In this document: positions 10,162 to 18,378 of the stretch, piece after piece | How positions within the stretch are numbered: the first letter of the stretch is position 1 | How the letters are laid out: each line of letters opens with the position of its first letter | Source: Stieleria neptunia | GTDB taxonomy: Bacteria; Planctomycetota; Planctomycetia; Pirellulales; Pirellulaceae | NCBI RefSeq assembly: GCF_007754155.1 | Contig: NZ_CP037423.1 | Coordinates: forward strand, 310,001 to 374,000 | Direction of reading: 5' to 3' | DNA: 64,000 nt | The notes under the pieces: generated by a model | Database searches by the model: none | What the model was told of the DNA's origin: nothing | The model's input: the letters and a program-made list of their open reading frames with translations, nothing else | Made by a program: the position numbers and the translations under genes

Positions 10162-10656
10162 TCAGGTTCGGATCCAAAACGACAGGGTTTCGGCTAATTG
10201 TTCGGCGTCCAGGTACTCGTGTGCCAGCAATTCGTCCGAAACCGCAGCGATCGCCGCCCAGCACAGGTCGTCGCTCAGGTGGTGGTGCAACCATACCACG
10301 ATCGCTTCCAAAAGTCTCGTGCGACGTCTCGGGTCCGGGATCAATGATTCGCTGCGTTGCCACGCCCAGGCCCAGTCGTGTTGCCAAGGAGCGAAGGTGG
10401 CCGGGTGAAGTTTTTCACCGCGATAGATCATCTCGGCGACGGGACCGGCGAGAATGGTCAGCACTTCACGTTGAACTTGCCAGTCGCAGCCCGCGTCGAC
10501 ACGCCCCCAATTGACGTGGCAGTCACCGAACCGTTCCGGCAACCAGTCGTCCGCTTCACCGTACAGCCCGACCGATTCGATTTCCCCGCCCAGCACATAG
10601 CCCACGACCGCATGGCCGGCTTCGTGGTACGCGGTCAATGTTTCGTCGTCGTGCAT
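10162..10656 (-). CDS. Stand-alone M41-like (FtsH-type) zinc peptidase domain protein
   Basis: 164 residues. AYHEAGHAVVGYVLGG near the N-terminus is the HExxH zinc motif plus flanks used by FtsH (peptidase M41), followed by ILAGPVAEMIYRG, which matches the helix after the active site. No AAA ATPase domain or membrane segment is present, so it cannot unfold substrates in the way FtsH does. Trp-rich stretches (DWAWAWQ, VVWLHHHLSDDLCW) are unusual. Similar short HEAGH proteins occur in many bacteria without known function. It is read away from the cyclase gene at 10849, with a short A/G-rich and heptamer-repeat region between. Confidence 0.68.
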   Translation of the reverse strand: MHDDETLTAYHEAGHAVVGYVLGGEIESVGLYGEADDWLPERFGDCHVNWGRVDAGCDWQVQREVLTILAGPVAEMIYRGEKLHPATFAPWQHDWAWAWQRSESLIPDPRRRTRLLEAIVVWLHHHLSDDLCWAAIAAVSDELLAHEYLDAEQLAETLSFWIRT

Positions 10657-10773
10657 GGTGAAGGGGAGGGACTGAAGATGGCAGAAAAATGGTGGGCAGG
10701 AAAATGGGGGAGAGGAGACAAGAAGAGGGGTGACAAGAAAATGCAGCGGAAATCAACTCGCCCCTGAAATCTC

Positions 10774-10815
10774 AAACCTGAAACCTGAAACCTGAAACCT
10801 GAAACCTGAAACCTG
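10774..10815. repeat. Tandem heptamer AAACCTG, six units
   Basis: Six exact back-to-back copies of AAACCTG, followed by a related GAACTC. It lies in the 192 bp divergent space between the M41-like gene and the FHA-cyclase gene, 34 bp before the cyclase ATG. It is a plausible phase-variable or length-polymorphic tract in the leader of the cyclase gene; the heptamer unit is not a multiple of three, but it is outside the coding frame. Confidence 0.8.
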
Positions 10816-10848
10816 GAACTCAACCCCCAGACTCGATACCTTACTGTC

Positions 10849-12642
10849 ATGGCTGATTTGATTGCACAGGGACCGCAGAATTATCATCGCTGGCGTCGGG
10901 AGATTCCCGATGCGACGACGGGTCGTGACTTGGTCATCGGTCGCAGCGATGCGGATTGGAATGTGCCTTGGGACCCGATGATTTCTCGGGCGCATGTGCG
11001 TCTGATTCCGCAGGCCGACGGGCGGATCGAAATCATGGCGGTCGCATCGGCGCGCAATCCGGTCTACCACCAAGGTCGTCATGCGCTTCGTTTTGTGTTG
11101 GTCCCGGGGGACCACTTTGTGATCGGCAAGACGACGTTCACGTTGGCGGCGGCGACGAGCAACCGTTCGCCCGAGCGACTTCGGGATGCGGCCGGTGAGG
11201 AAGGACTGGGTGTTACCGAAAACGTGTTTGATCACGTGGCGCTGCGACGCAAGCACTTTCGCGACGTCAACTCGCGGATCGATGTGCTGACGCGGTTGCC
11301 CGATTTGATCGCCAGCAGCGACAGCGATCAAGAGTTGCTCGTCCGCGTGACGAGTGTCTTGTTGCAATCGACGCCCTCGGCCGAAGCCGTCTCGATTTTG
11401 TCTGCCGCGGAATTGAAGACGGACCCGGACGCCCCGATCGAAGTGCTGCACTATGACAACCGCAGCGCTACGCTTGGCGGTTCGCCGATCAGTCGACGAC
11501 TGGTCAAGCGTTCGATGGAAAAGCGGGAAAGCATCTTGAACGTTTGGGCCGGGGGAGATTCCCAGTACACGACCAGTGCGTTCACGGCGCGGGAAGACGT
11601 GGATTGGGCGTACTGCGTTCCGCTGCGAACCGAAGCCTGTCACGGTTGGGTGATTTACATCACGGGGAAACTTCCCGACACCGAGACGACCGGTTCGGGA
11701 AAGCCGCTGGACGTTTCCGAACAGCTTCATGATGACGTCAAGTTTGCCGAACTGGTCGGAACCACGATGGCCAGTCTGCAGCAGAGTCGCCAATTGCAGC
11801 GTCGCCAAGCGGCGATGCGCAACTTTTTCGCGCCGGTCGTGATGCGTGCGCTCGCCGGCGGCGACACCGCCAAGGTGCTACAGCCGCGCGAGGCGGACCT
11901 GACGGTCATGTTCTGTGATCTCCGCGGGTTTTCACGACGCAGCGAACAGGACTCGCAAAAACTGTTGCAGTTGTTGTCCGACGTCAGCGACGCGCTGGGC
12001 GTGATGACCAAACACATTCTCGGTTACGACGGTGTGATCGGTGACTTTCACGGCGATGCATCGATGGGGTTTTGGGGCTGGCCGTTGGCGCAGGACCAAT
12101 CCATCCTCCAAGCAGCCAGCGCCGCGTTGGCGATTCAAGCCGAATACCATCGCTCGGATCTCGGGTTCCGTTGCGGGATCGGGTTGGCCCACGGTCGCGC
12201 CGTCGCCGGGCAGATCGGCACCAAGGATCAGGTCAAGGTGACGGCATTCGGGCCGGTCGTGAATCTATCCAGTCGGCTGGAATCGATGTCCAAGCGATTC
12301 GGGGCCGAGATCATCTTGGACGAAGCGACGCGGGCGGGGATCGTGGCGTCGGGGCAACAGCAATTCAAATTGCGTCGATTGGCCAAGGTCCGCCCCGCCG
12401 GGTTCACGTCGCCGGTGGAAATTTCGGAATTGATCGGTGAAGCGGCGATCGGGACACATCAAGTGACCGATGCGTTGATCGCCGATTACGAAGCCGCGCT
12501 GGATCTGTTTTGCGGCGGTGACCTGGACGCGGCGTTGAAACAATTTCGTTCCCTGCCGACCTGGGACGGGCCGACACAAATGATGGTCAAACAGATTCTT
12601 TCGGGGGACAGCGACGGCGAGGTGATCGAGCTGCCGAAATGA
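10849..12642 (+). CDS. FHA - GAF - class III nucleotide cyclase
   Basis: 597 residues. The N-terminal FHA domain (about 25-105: GRSDADW, PMISRAHVRL) binds phosphothreonine peptides. A GAF-like sensor region lies at about 150-300. The C-terminal class III cyclase catalytic domain (about 345-500) has the first metal Asp in VMFCDLRGFS, the second in GDFHGDASMGFWG, and the VVNLSSRLE segment with the catalytic Asn and Arg. The Lys that normally selects adenine (in K-F-x-G-D) is Asp here (D-F-H-G-D), so the purine specificity is uncertain. A TPR-like tail follows. Cytoplasmic. The FHA domain suggests control by a Ser/Thr kinase, which fits the kinase-rich setting. No clear Shine-Dalgarno sequence precedes the ATG. 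Confidence 0.88.
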   Translation: MADLIAQGPQNYHRWRREIPDATTGRDLVIGRSDADWNVPWDPMISRAHVRLIPQADGRIEIMAVASARNPVYHQGRHALRFVLVPGDHFVIGKTTFTLAAATSNRSPERLRDAAGEEGLGVTENVFDHVALRRKHFRDVNSRIDVLTRLPDLIASSDSDQELLVRVTSVLLQSTPSAEAVSILSAAELKTDPDAPIEVLHYDNRSATLGGSPISRRLVKRSMEKRESILNVWAGGDSQYTTSAFTAREDVDWAYCVPLRTEACHGWVIYITGKLPDTETTGSGKPLDVSEQLHDDVKFAELVGTTMASLQQSRQLQRRQAAMRNFFAPVVMRALAGGDTAKVLQPREADLTVMFCDLRGFSRRSEQDSQKLLQLLSDVSDALGVMTKHILGYDGVIGDFHGDASMGFWGWPLAQDQSILQAASAALAIQAEYHRSDLGFRCGIGLAHGRAVAGQIGTKDQVKVTAFGPVVNLSSRLESMSKRFGAEIILDEATRAGIVASGQQQFKLRRLAKVRPAGFTSPVEISELIGEAAIGTHQVTDALIADYEAALDLFCGGDLDAALKQFRSLPTWDGPTQMMVKQILSGDSDGEVIELPK

Positions 12643-12771
12643 TCGTGGGATCATCCGCACGATCCGGTTTCCATTCAGTCGGGTGGTGGTTCGTACGTTC
12701 TGTTGTCAAGTTACGTGGCAAGGCGTGCCGACGACCGCGCCGGATTTTTATCACTTTGCCACCGCCGCGAA

Positions 12772-13845
12772 ATGACTGCCTACGAATTGATTGACGATCT
12801 GTTTGCCTACAACCGCTGGGCCAACGCGAAAATTGCCACGCTCTGCCAGGGACTGCGCGATGCGCAACTCGATGCGAAACGCGAAATCGGTTTTGGCACG
12901 CTGCGCGGCACCCTGTTTCACCTGTTGACGGCCGAGCGGGTGTGGATGGAGCGTTGGACGGGCGCCCCGTGGCGGCCGTTTCCGACCGACCCGGACGGCA
13001 TGTCGTTGGACGAGTTCTCCGCCGGGTTGGCCGAAGTCGCCGCGCAGCGACGGTCGCTGATCGAAATCCATCGCGCCACGCGCTGGCGTGAACGGATCAC
13101 GTATCAGGACAGCAAGAAAACCGAGTTCACGCACTCGCTGTTCGATCTGCTGCTTCACGTCGCCAACCATGGCGTTCACCATCGCGCCCAAGCCTTGCAC
13201 TTCTTGAAACAATTCGATCGGACGGTTCCCGCCGGTCTGGACTACATCTTCTATCGCTTGGCGGCCTCGACGGTGGAGCAGTCGCCCGAGTCCGTCCGGC
13301 AGCTGCAAGCGTTCGGGTTAGATGTCGCCACGGTCCCGACGCCGGACCCACGCTACGATGCCGCCTTGATCGAACGGCTTTTCCAGTACCAGGACTGGGC
13401 GAACATCGAAATCCTGTCGATGGCTGACACGGTCGAAGTCGCCGCGCTCGATCGCGACTTCCAGATGGGTTGCGGGACGATTCGGAAATCGTTGCTGCAC
13501 CTGATGGATGCCGATCGTTGGTGGGTGGACAACTGGAACGGCCGCGCGAGTGCGTTTCCCCATTCCGCCCCCGAGACTCCGTTGGTGGCGATCCGTGAGG
13601 CCTGGGCAAAAGTCGCAAAACAGCGAAACGAGTTTCTGGCCGGCGTCGATTCGACCGTCGCGATGGACGTCGTCACCATCAAACCCGACGGACCGCCGAC
13701 GGCATTTCGGATCGGCGAATCGGCGCTGCACGTCGCCCTGCATGGAACACACCATCGGGCCCAAGTGATCAACATGCTGCGCCGTTCCGGGGGACGCATC
13801 CGAGATCTCGATCTCCTGTATTGGCCCGCGCTCGCGTCACGCTGA
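12772..13845 (+). CDS. Tandem DinB-like (YfiT/DinB fold) protein
   Basis: 357 residues from the ATG at 12772, chosen because the DinB fold begins at once (MTAYELIDDLFAYNRWAN); the frame extends upstream to 12703 without similarity. Two DinB-type four-helix-bundle domains are joined: residues about 1-175 and 205-355. Each begins with a YNRWANAKI or YQDWANIEI segment and ends with the metal-ligand motif HxxxHHRAQ (ANHGVHHRAQ and ALHGTHHRAQ). Each also has an internal FHLL or LHLMDADRWW ligand. DinB-like proteins bind Zn or Ni; some are thiol-dependent transferases. The substrate here is unknown. It is convergent with the hydrolase at 13850, with a 4 bp gap between stops. Confidence 0.82.
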   Translation: MTAYELIDDLFAYNRWANAKIATLCQGLRDAQLDAKREIGFGTLRGTLFHLLTAERVWMERWTGAPWRPFPTDPDGMSLDEFSAGLAEVAAQRRSLIEIHRATRWRERITYQDSKKTEFTHSLFDLLLHVANHGVHHRAQALHFLKQFDRTVPAGLDYIFYRLAASTVEQSPESVRQLQAFGLDVATVPTPDPRYDAALIERLFQYQDWANIEILSMADTVEVAALDRDFQMGCGTIRKSLLHLMDADRWWVDNWNGRASAFPHSAPETPLVAIREAWAKVAKQRNEFLAGVDSTVAMDVVTIKPDGPPTAFRIGESALHVALHGTHHRAQVINMLRRSGGRIRDLDLLYWPALASR

Positions 13846-13849
13846 AGCG

Positions 13850-14677
13850 TCAACGACCGGACTGTTGCCACAGCCAGTGGATGGCCCGGCCGATTTCGTT
13901 TTCGTGTTCGTCGGTCGCGATTCCGTCATGGTCCAAACCCTCCATGACTACCAACCGTTTGGGGCCCGGCAGCGCGTCAAAGACTTCCATTTGCAACGGC
14001 GGCGGCACCAATTGGTCCCGCTCGGATTGCAGCATCACCGTCGGGACATGGGCCAGGGGCGCCGTCAACGACAGATTCATTTCCGCCGGAACGCTCTCGG
14101 CAATCGCATCGGTCAAATGCCCCAGCGGGTATCGCCGCGCGACGCGTTTGACGGTTTGAATCAACGGTGGCGGGTTGCGCAAAATCAACCCCTCGATCTG
14201 CACGTTCGTCTGTGACGCCAGGTACGTCGCCGTCGCACAGCCGAGCGAATTGCCGATCAACCAAATCCGCGGACGCCGGGCCGGCAGGCCGCTGGTGACC
14301 AGGGACCAAAATCGTGACGCGCGGTGGGCGATGTTGGCCAGCGTGGCGCGGCCGCTGCTGGCGCCATATCCGGGCGCGTTCCAGGTACAGATCTTGACCG
14401 TCGCTTGGGGAAGGAATCGGCACGGCCAATCCGATGCCCGCTCGGCCCGTCCCGCCGTGCCGGGAAATTTCAGAATCATCAGGTCCAGCGGTTGATGATC
14501 GGGCGACAGTTCGCCGGTCGTTCCATCGCCCCGCGCCCGGCGGTACTCGACGAAATATTCGTCCGTGACACGATCGACGGTCACCAACACCCGTTCTTTC
14601 GGCGCATAGACCAACTCGTTTCGCGACGGCCGCAAAACGAAACGGTTCAAGAGATGACGACGAAAGGAACGTATCAT
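13850..14677 (-). CDS. Alpha/beta hydrolase family protein
   Basis: 275 residues from the ATG at 14677; an upstream GTG at 14710 would overlap the stop of the preceding gene. The fold is shown by the oxyanion-type LKFPGTAGRAE segment, TWNAPGYGASSG, and the nucleophile elbow WLIGNSLGCATATYL with Ser as nucleophile. A Lid-like RNPPPLIQTVKRVARR follows, then MLQSERDQLVPP (acid Asp region) and a C-terminal GLDHDG His. A complete triad is therefore plausible. A basic N-terminal segment (IRSFRRHLLNRFVL) may be a membrane anchor. It starts 11 bp after the stop of the membrane-bound synthase gene on the same strand, so the two are probably co-transcribed. Confidence 0.82.
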   Translation of the reverse strand: MIRSFRRHLLNRFVLRPSRNELVYAPKERVLVTVDRVTDEYFVEYRRARGDGTTGELSPDHQPLDLMILKFPGTAGRAERASDWPCRFLPQATVKICTWNAPGYGASSGRATLANIAHRASRFWSLVTSGLPARRPRIWLIGNSLGCATATYLASQTNVQIEGLILRNPPPLIQTVKRVARRYPLGHLTDAIAESVPAEMNLSLTAPLAHVPTVMLQSERDQLVPPPLQMEVFDALPGPKRLVVMEGLDHDGIATDEHENEIGRAIHWLWQQSGR

Positions 14678-14688
14678 GCAAGCATCCG

Positions 14689-17349
14689 CTAAAGTGAGAG
14701 CAGGTTCCACAGCCCGGAATAATCATCTCTCCAATGCAGAATCGTATCGTCTTTCTCCCACGCCTCAAATGCCGGACTCAATCGAAGTTGTTCGGCGACC
14801 TCCACATTTTCCGTCAAGAGCACCCAGGTGGAACTGTAAACGCCTGTCGATTCGTCTTTGTCATTGCTCACGCGGATCGATTGCCAATCAAGACTGTCCG
14901 CCAAGCCGCGGACGACGGGGCCGAGGTCGAGAAAACGATTCGAGATGTGGATTGCCAGGATGCCATCTGCGGCGAGGTGCCGGCGATAAATCTCCGCACA
15001 TTCGGTGGTCAGCAGATGGACCGGAATGGCGTCGCTGCTGAACGCGTCGATCGCCAGCACGTCAAAGTGTTGCCGCCGGTTCTCGCGCAGTTCCCGTTCC
15101 ATGACGATTCTCGCATCGCCGATGCAAACTTTCGTTCTGGCGGCGGAATCCTGCAGATAGGTGAAAAATCGGCCGGACAGTTCTTGCACGGCGGGATTGA
15201 TTTCGTAGAACCGGAAATCGTCGTTCGCTTCTCCATAGGCGGCGATCGTGCCCGTCCCCAGCCCGACGACTCCGACATGAATCGACTGGTCTGCCTGCGC
15301 ACGCGCCTGCTTGCCCGCCTGTTTGCGCGCTCGCGCTGTTTCGATCGCAAGCCCCAATCCGCTCGCCCTGCCATAGTAGGTCGTCGGCTGCCTTTTCCAA
15401 TCGTCATCGGCGTACTGAAAACCATGCTGGATCTGACCGTGTTCCAACCTGAACTTCGCCGGCATCGGGGACTCGTCATCGTCCCGAGCGGGCACGTAGT
15501 CGACATTTAAGACGCCATAAAAGTTGCGCGACCTGTGGACCACGGCGTGTGAATGTGAATCGAGGGTTTCCCAAAAGTCGTATCCCAGGATCGCCACCAA
15601 CGTGAGGAGGGGCGCCCCGAACCAGATGCCCAGCGATGGCCGATCGGACGAGCGAAGTTTTCGGATCATCCACTCCGCCATCATGCCACCGAGTCCCACC
15701 AGCAGCAGCGTCCAGGTTTGCGCCCTGGTGACGACGTCGTGCTCAGACGCCAGGGCGAGCAAGATCATGGCGTACGCCAGAATCGCGACGCGGATCAACT
15801 GGCTCTGACGTTGCTCACTGAAATGCCTCAGCCCCCACAAGGCAACCAGGGCGACGGCCCAGGCTGCCATCGAAATCGCCGCGAACCGCAGGCTCAGGCC
15901 AGCGGTCATCACGTCGGGCATTCGCCACGCTCCCCAAGCCACCAACCAGCCGATGGGCAACGCCGCCGATCCGCACCAGGTCCAAGTCGATACCGAACGC
16001 TCGCTGCGTGTGCCGACGGCGATCAGTCCCAAGAAGATCAAGCTGCCGAAGCCGCCAAGCCATGCGACTTCGTCGATCGCATCCAGGGACTCGTGATGGG
16101 GCTGCCAGAGAACCGCAATCGCTGCAACGGTCGTCGCAAACGCTCCGCCGGTCCAGGTCCAAAAATCGCTTGACGGTGCCACGTCCCAGGCTCGTTGTCG
16201 GCAGGCGGCCATCAATGCAAACACGCAACACGCCACCAGACTGATCTGAAACTCCCAGTACCCCGTGAACAAATTCGTGGCCAGGATGGCGACAAACAGC
16301 CCGCCCAGGACACCGCCGGCAGAAATCAGCAGGTAAAAAAGCGTGAGGTAGCGTGGGTCTGGGCGGGAGTGGACAAGTTCACCATGGACCGCCATGCAGC
16401 AAGCGAACAGGGCGGCGGAAAAGATGACGACTTGCTTTGCCAACTCCAAATCGGGACCCGACGAAATCGCCCAGCACGCCAGCGGTCCGCAGACCAGCAA
16501 CAACAATCCAAAGGCGCGTCGATCATACCACTGTGGACGATCAAAACAGATGATGAAAGAAATCAAATACAGACTCAGCGGCAGGATCCAAAGAAACGGG
16601 ACCGTCGCGACATCGATGCAAAGCTGGTTCGTGGTCGCAAGCAGCATGGCCGATCCGCACGCCGACAGGATCAGCCACAGGAACACGACGATCCAGCCAG
16701 GTTTTTGGGGTAACGAAGGTTCGACCGTCGGCTGCTCGGCAACTTGATCACGCTGAATCGGCATCGCATCGTGTTTCAACATTCCGGCCGCACACCAAGC
16801 GGCAAAGCAGGCAAAAACAACGTACAAGGACGTCCATGAGACGCTTTGCTGTTGCAGCGTGAACCGGGGTTCGATCACAAACGGGTAGCTGAGCAGTGCC
16901 AGCAGTGAACCGATGTTGGACAGCGCGTACAAGCGATAGGGCGAGCGGTCCGGCGAAGTCTGACTGAACCACTTCTGCATCAAGGGGCCCGTCGAGGCGA
17001 GCACGAAGTACGGACCGCCGACCGTTGCGATCAAGACCAACAGAATGCGGGCCAGGGGCGATTGATCGGGCAGCGGTTTCCAAGTTTCATCCGGAGCGAT
17101 CGGCAACAACAACACGGACGCTGCCAGGACCGCCAGGTGGACCCATGCCTGGGAACGAACCGAGAGCTTGGCGCAAATCAGGTGCGAGTAGAGATAGCCG
17201 CCCAACAGTGCCGCTTGAAAAAATAGCATGCAGCTCGTCCAAATCGACGGCCCTCCGCCGAACCATGGCAAAATAAAGCGTCCGATGATCGGCTGTACCT
17301 GAAACAGCAAAAATGCACTGGTGAAGATCGTCAGAGCATAACGGAGCAT
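14689..17349 (-). CDS. Membrane-bound fused MFS-like / spermidine-synthase-like protein
   Basis: 886 residues. The N-terminal two-thirds contain many hydrophobic membrane helices (for example LTIFTSAFLLFQVQPIIGRF and FVLASTGPLMQKWFSQ). The cytoplasmic C-terminal third (about 600-860) is a spermidine-synthase-type Rossmann methyltransferase fold: VGVVGLGTGTIAAYG, FYEINPAVQEL, CIGDARIVME and VLAIDAFSSDAIP, matching the decarboxy-SAM or SAM-binding motifs. This fused architecture is widespread in bacteria and a polyamine product has not been shown for most members. The final FSSDAIPVHLLT element aligns with the aminopropyltransferase gate region. It lies upstream of the hydrolase at 13850. The region 17350-17726 separates it from the divergent sigma gene. 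Confidence 0.85.
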   Translation of the reverse strand: MLRYALTIFTSAFLLFQVQPIIGRFILPWFGGGPSIWTSCMLFFQAALLGGYLYSHLICAKLSVRSQAWVHLAVLAASVLLLPIAPDETWKPLPDQSPLARILLVLIATVGGPYFVLASTGPLMQKWFSQTSPDRSPYRLYALSNIGSLLALLSYPFVIEPRFTLQQQSVSWTSLYVVFACFAAWCAAGMLKHDAMPIQRDQVAEQPTVEPSLPQKPGWIVVFLWLILSACGSAMLLATTNQLCIDVATVPFLWILPLSLYLISFIICFDRPQWYDRRAFGLLLLVCGPLACWAISSGPDLELAKQVVIFSAALFACCMAVHGELVHSRPDPRYLTLFYLLISAGGVLGGLFVAILATNLFTGYWEFQISLVACCVFALMAACRQRAWDVAPSSDFWTWTGGAFATTVAAIAVLWQPHHESLDAIDEVAWLGGFGSLIFLGLIAVGTRSERSVSTWTWCGSAALPIGWLVAWGAWRMPDVMTAGLSLRFAAISMAAWAVALVALWGLRHFSEQRQSQLIRVAILAYAMILLALASEHDVVTRAQTWTLLLVGLGGMMAEWMIRKLRSSDRPSLGIWFGAPLLTLVAILGYDFWETLDSHSHAVVHRSRNFYGVLNVDYVPARDDDESPMPAKFRLEHGQIQHGFQYADDDWKRQPTTYYGRASGLGLAIETARARKQAGKQARAQADQSIHVGVVGLGTGTIAAYGEANDDFRFYEINPAVQELSGRFFTYLQDSAARTKVCIGDARIVMERELRENRRQHFDVLAIDAFSSDAIPVHLLTTECAEIYRRHLAADGILAIHISNRFLDLGPVVRGLADSLDWQSIRVSNDKDESTGVYSSTWVLLTENVEVAEQLRLSPAFEAWEKDDTILHWRDDYSGLWNLLSL

Positions 17350-17484
17350 AGAATGACTTGATCAGCATGGTGTAAGACGTGCAGCACGCACATCAAAGGA
17401 TTGCCAGAATGGACCGCCGCCCTTCGAGCGCGAGAGCATTTTTAGATTTCAACGAAGCATGTCATCAGGGGTTTGCAGGCTAAT

Positions 17485-17541
17485 GTACGACAGCCTTTCC
17501 AGGCTGTCGCTGGTTTCGACGGCCTGGAAAGGCCGTCGTAC
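17485..17541. repeat. Intergenic palindrome, family B
   Basis: The left arm GTACGACAGCCTTTCCAGGC forms its own hairpin (GACAGCCT-TTCC-AGGCTGTC); the right arm is CGACGGCCTGGAAAGGCCGTCGTAC in the opposite orientation. The related copy is 36311-36376. It sits in the 377 bp divergent region (17350-17726) between the synthase and sigma genes, where I see no other gene and no convincing promoter. Confidence 0.82.
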
Positions 17542-17726
17542 TTTCTCGGGCGCCAGCGCGTTCGGCTCACACGATGACACCGCAACTTTCCTGCCAACGT
17601 GCTTAGAATACCAGGATCACAGCAATCAGATGGCCCTTTGGGTGTCAGCGGTGTCTATATTGAATGCAGCGAAACGCAATTGGCTCGCCGTTCTTCACAC
17701 GCGTCGAATCTAGGGGTGACTCGATC

Positions 17727-18359
17727 GTGACTGATTCAAGTGTCACCAGGCTGCTACGCAGAGCGACCAGCGGAGAACGCAGGGCGGCGGATCGGCTTCT
17801 GGCGCGGTACCGAGACCGGCTGAATTTGATGGTGAAGGTGCACATGGACCACCGATTGGCGGGACGACTGGACGCCTCGGACGTGGTTCAAGACACGCTG
17901 CTGCGCGCCGCACAGCGATTGACGGAGTTCGACAAGGCGTGTGTTCCGTTTTACGTCTGGCTTCGACAGATCGCCAGAGATCGTCTGTCGGAACTCTACG
18001 AGCGGCATGTCAGTACGAAGAAACGTTCGGTCTTGCGCGAGCAGGTTTGGGGGCTTTCCCAGGACTCGATGGCACGCATGGCGATCCAGCTTGGCGGGGC
18101 AACCGGCGGCTTGATCGAGGGCGCGATCAAAAAGGAAATGCTACAGCGTCTCCATCAAGCCCTGGATCAATTGCCCGATCAGCAACGTGAAATCCTGGTC
18201 ATGCGACACCTGGAACAAATGAAAGTGGCGGAAATTGCGGTCGCCTGCGGGTTGAGTGAAAGCGCGGTGAAAATGCGTCAATTGCGCGGCGTCGAGCGAT
18301 TGCGGAAAATCCTTTGCCGTGACGATTCGGGATCGCGTCCATCGTCTCGAGGTCCTTGA
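17727..18359 (+). CDS. Sigma-70 family RNA polymerase sigma factor (planctomycete type)
   Basis: 210 residues from a GTG at 17727; AGGGGTGA nine bases upstream is a good ribosome binding site, and the frame upstream (to 17664) is not conserved in type. Region 2: ASDVVQDTLLRAAQRLTEF and PFYVWLRQIARDRL. Region 4: LPDQQREILVMRHLEQM and EIAVACGLSESAVKMRQLRG. Compared with a classic ECF factor it carries an insert of about 40 residues between regions 2 and 4 (VWGLSQDSMARMAIQLGG). It is immediately followed by the WD40 kinase gene, the usual planctomycete sigma-kinase pair, so the kinase may control or be controlled by this factor. Regulon unknown. Confidence 0.85.
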   Translation: MTDSSVTRLLRRATSGERRAADRLLARYRDRLNLMVKVHMDHRLAGRLDASDVVQDTLLRAAQRLTEFDKACVPFYVWLRQIARDRLSELYERHVSTKKRSVLREQVWGLSQDSMARMAIQLGGATGGLIEGAIKKEMLQRLHQALDQLPDQQREILVMRHLEQMKVAEIAVACGLSESAVKMRQLRGVERLRKILCRDDSGSRPSSRGP

Positions 18360-18378
18360 AGGAGTGTCTGATTCACCC

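Noticed and set aside
10753..11808. 351-codon minus-strand frame through the heptamer repeat and FHA domain
   Set aside because: Its C-terminal part is just the translated AAACCTG repeat and the rest is antisense to the FHA-cyclase.
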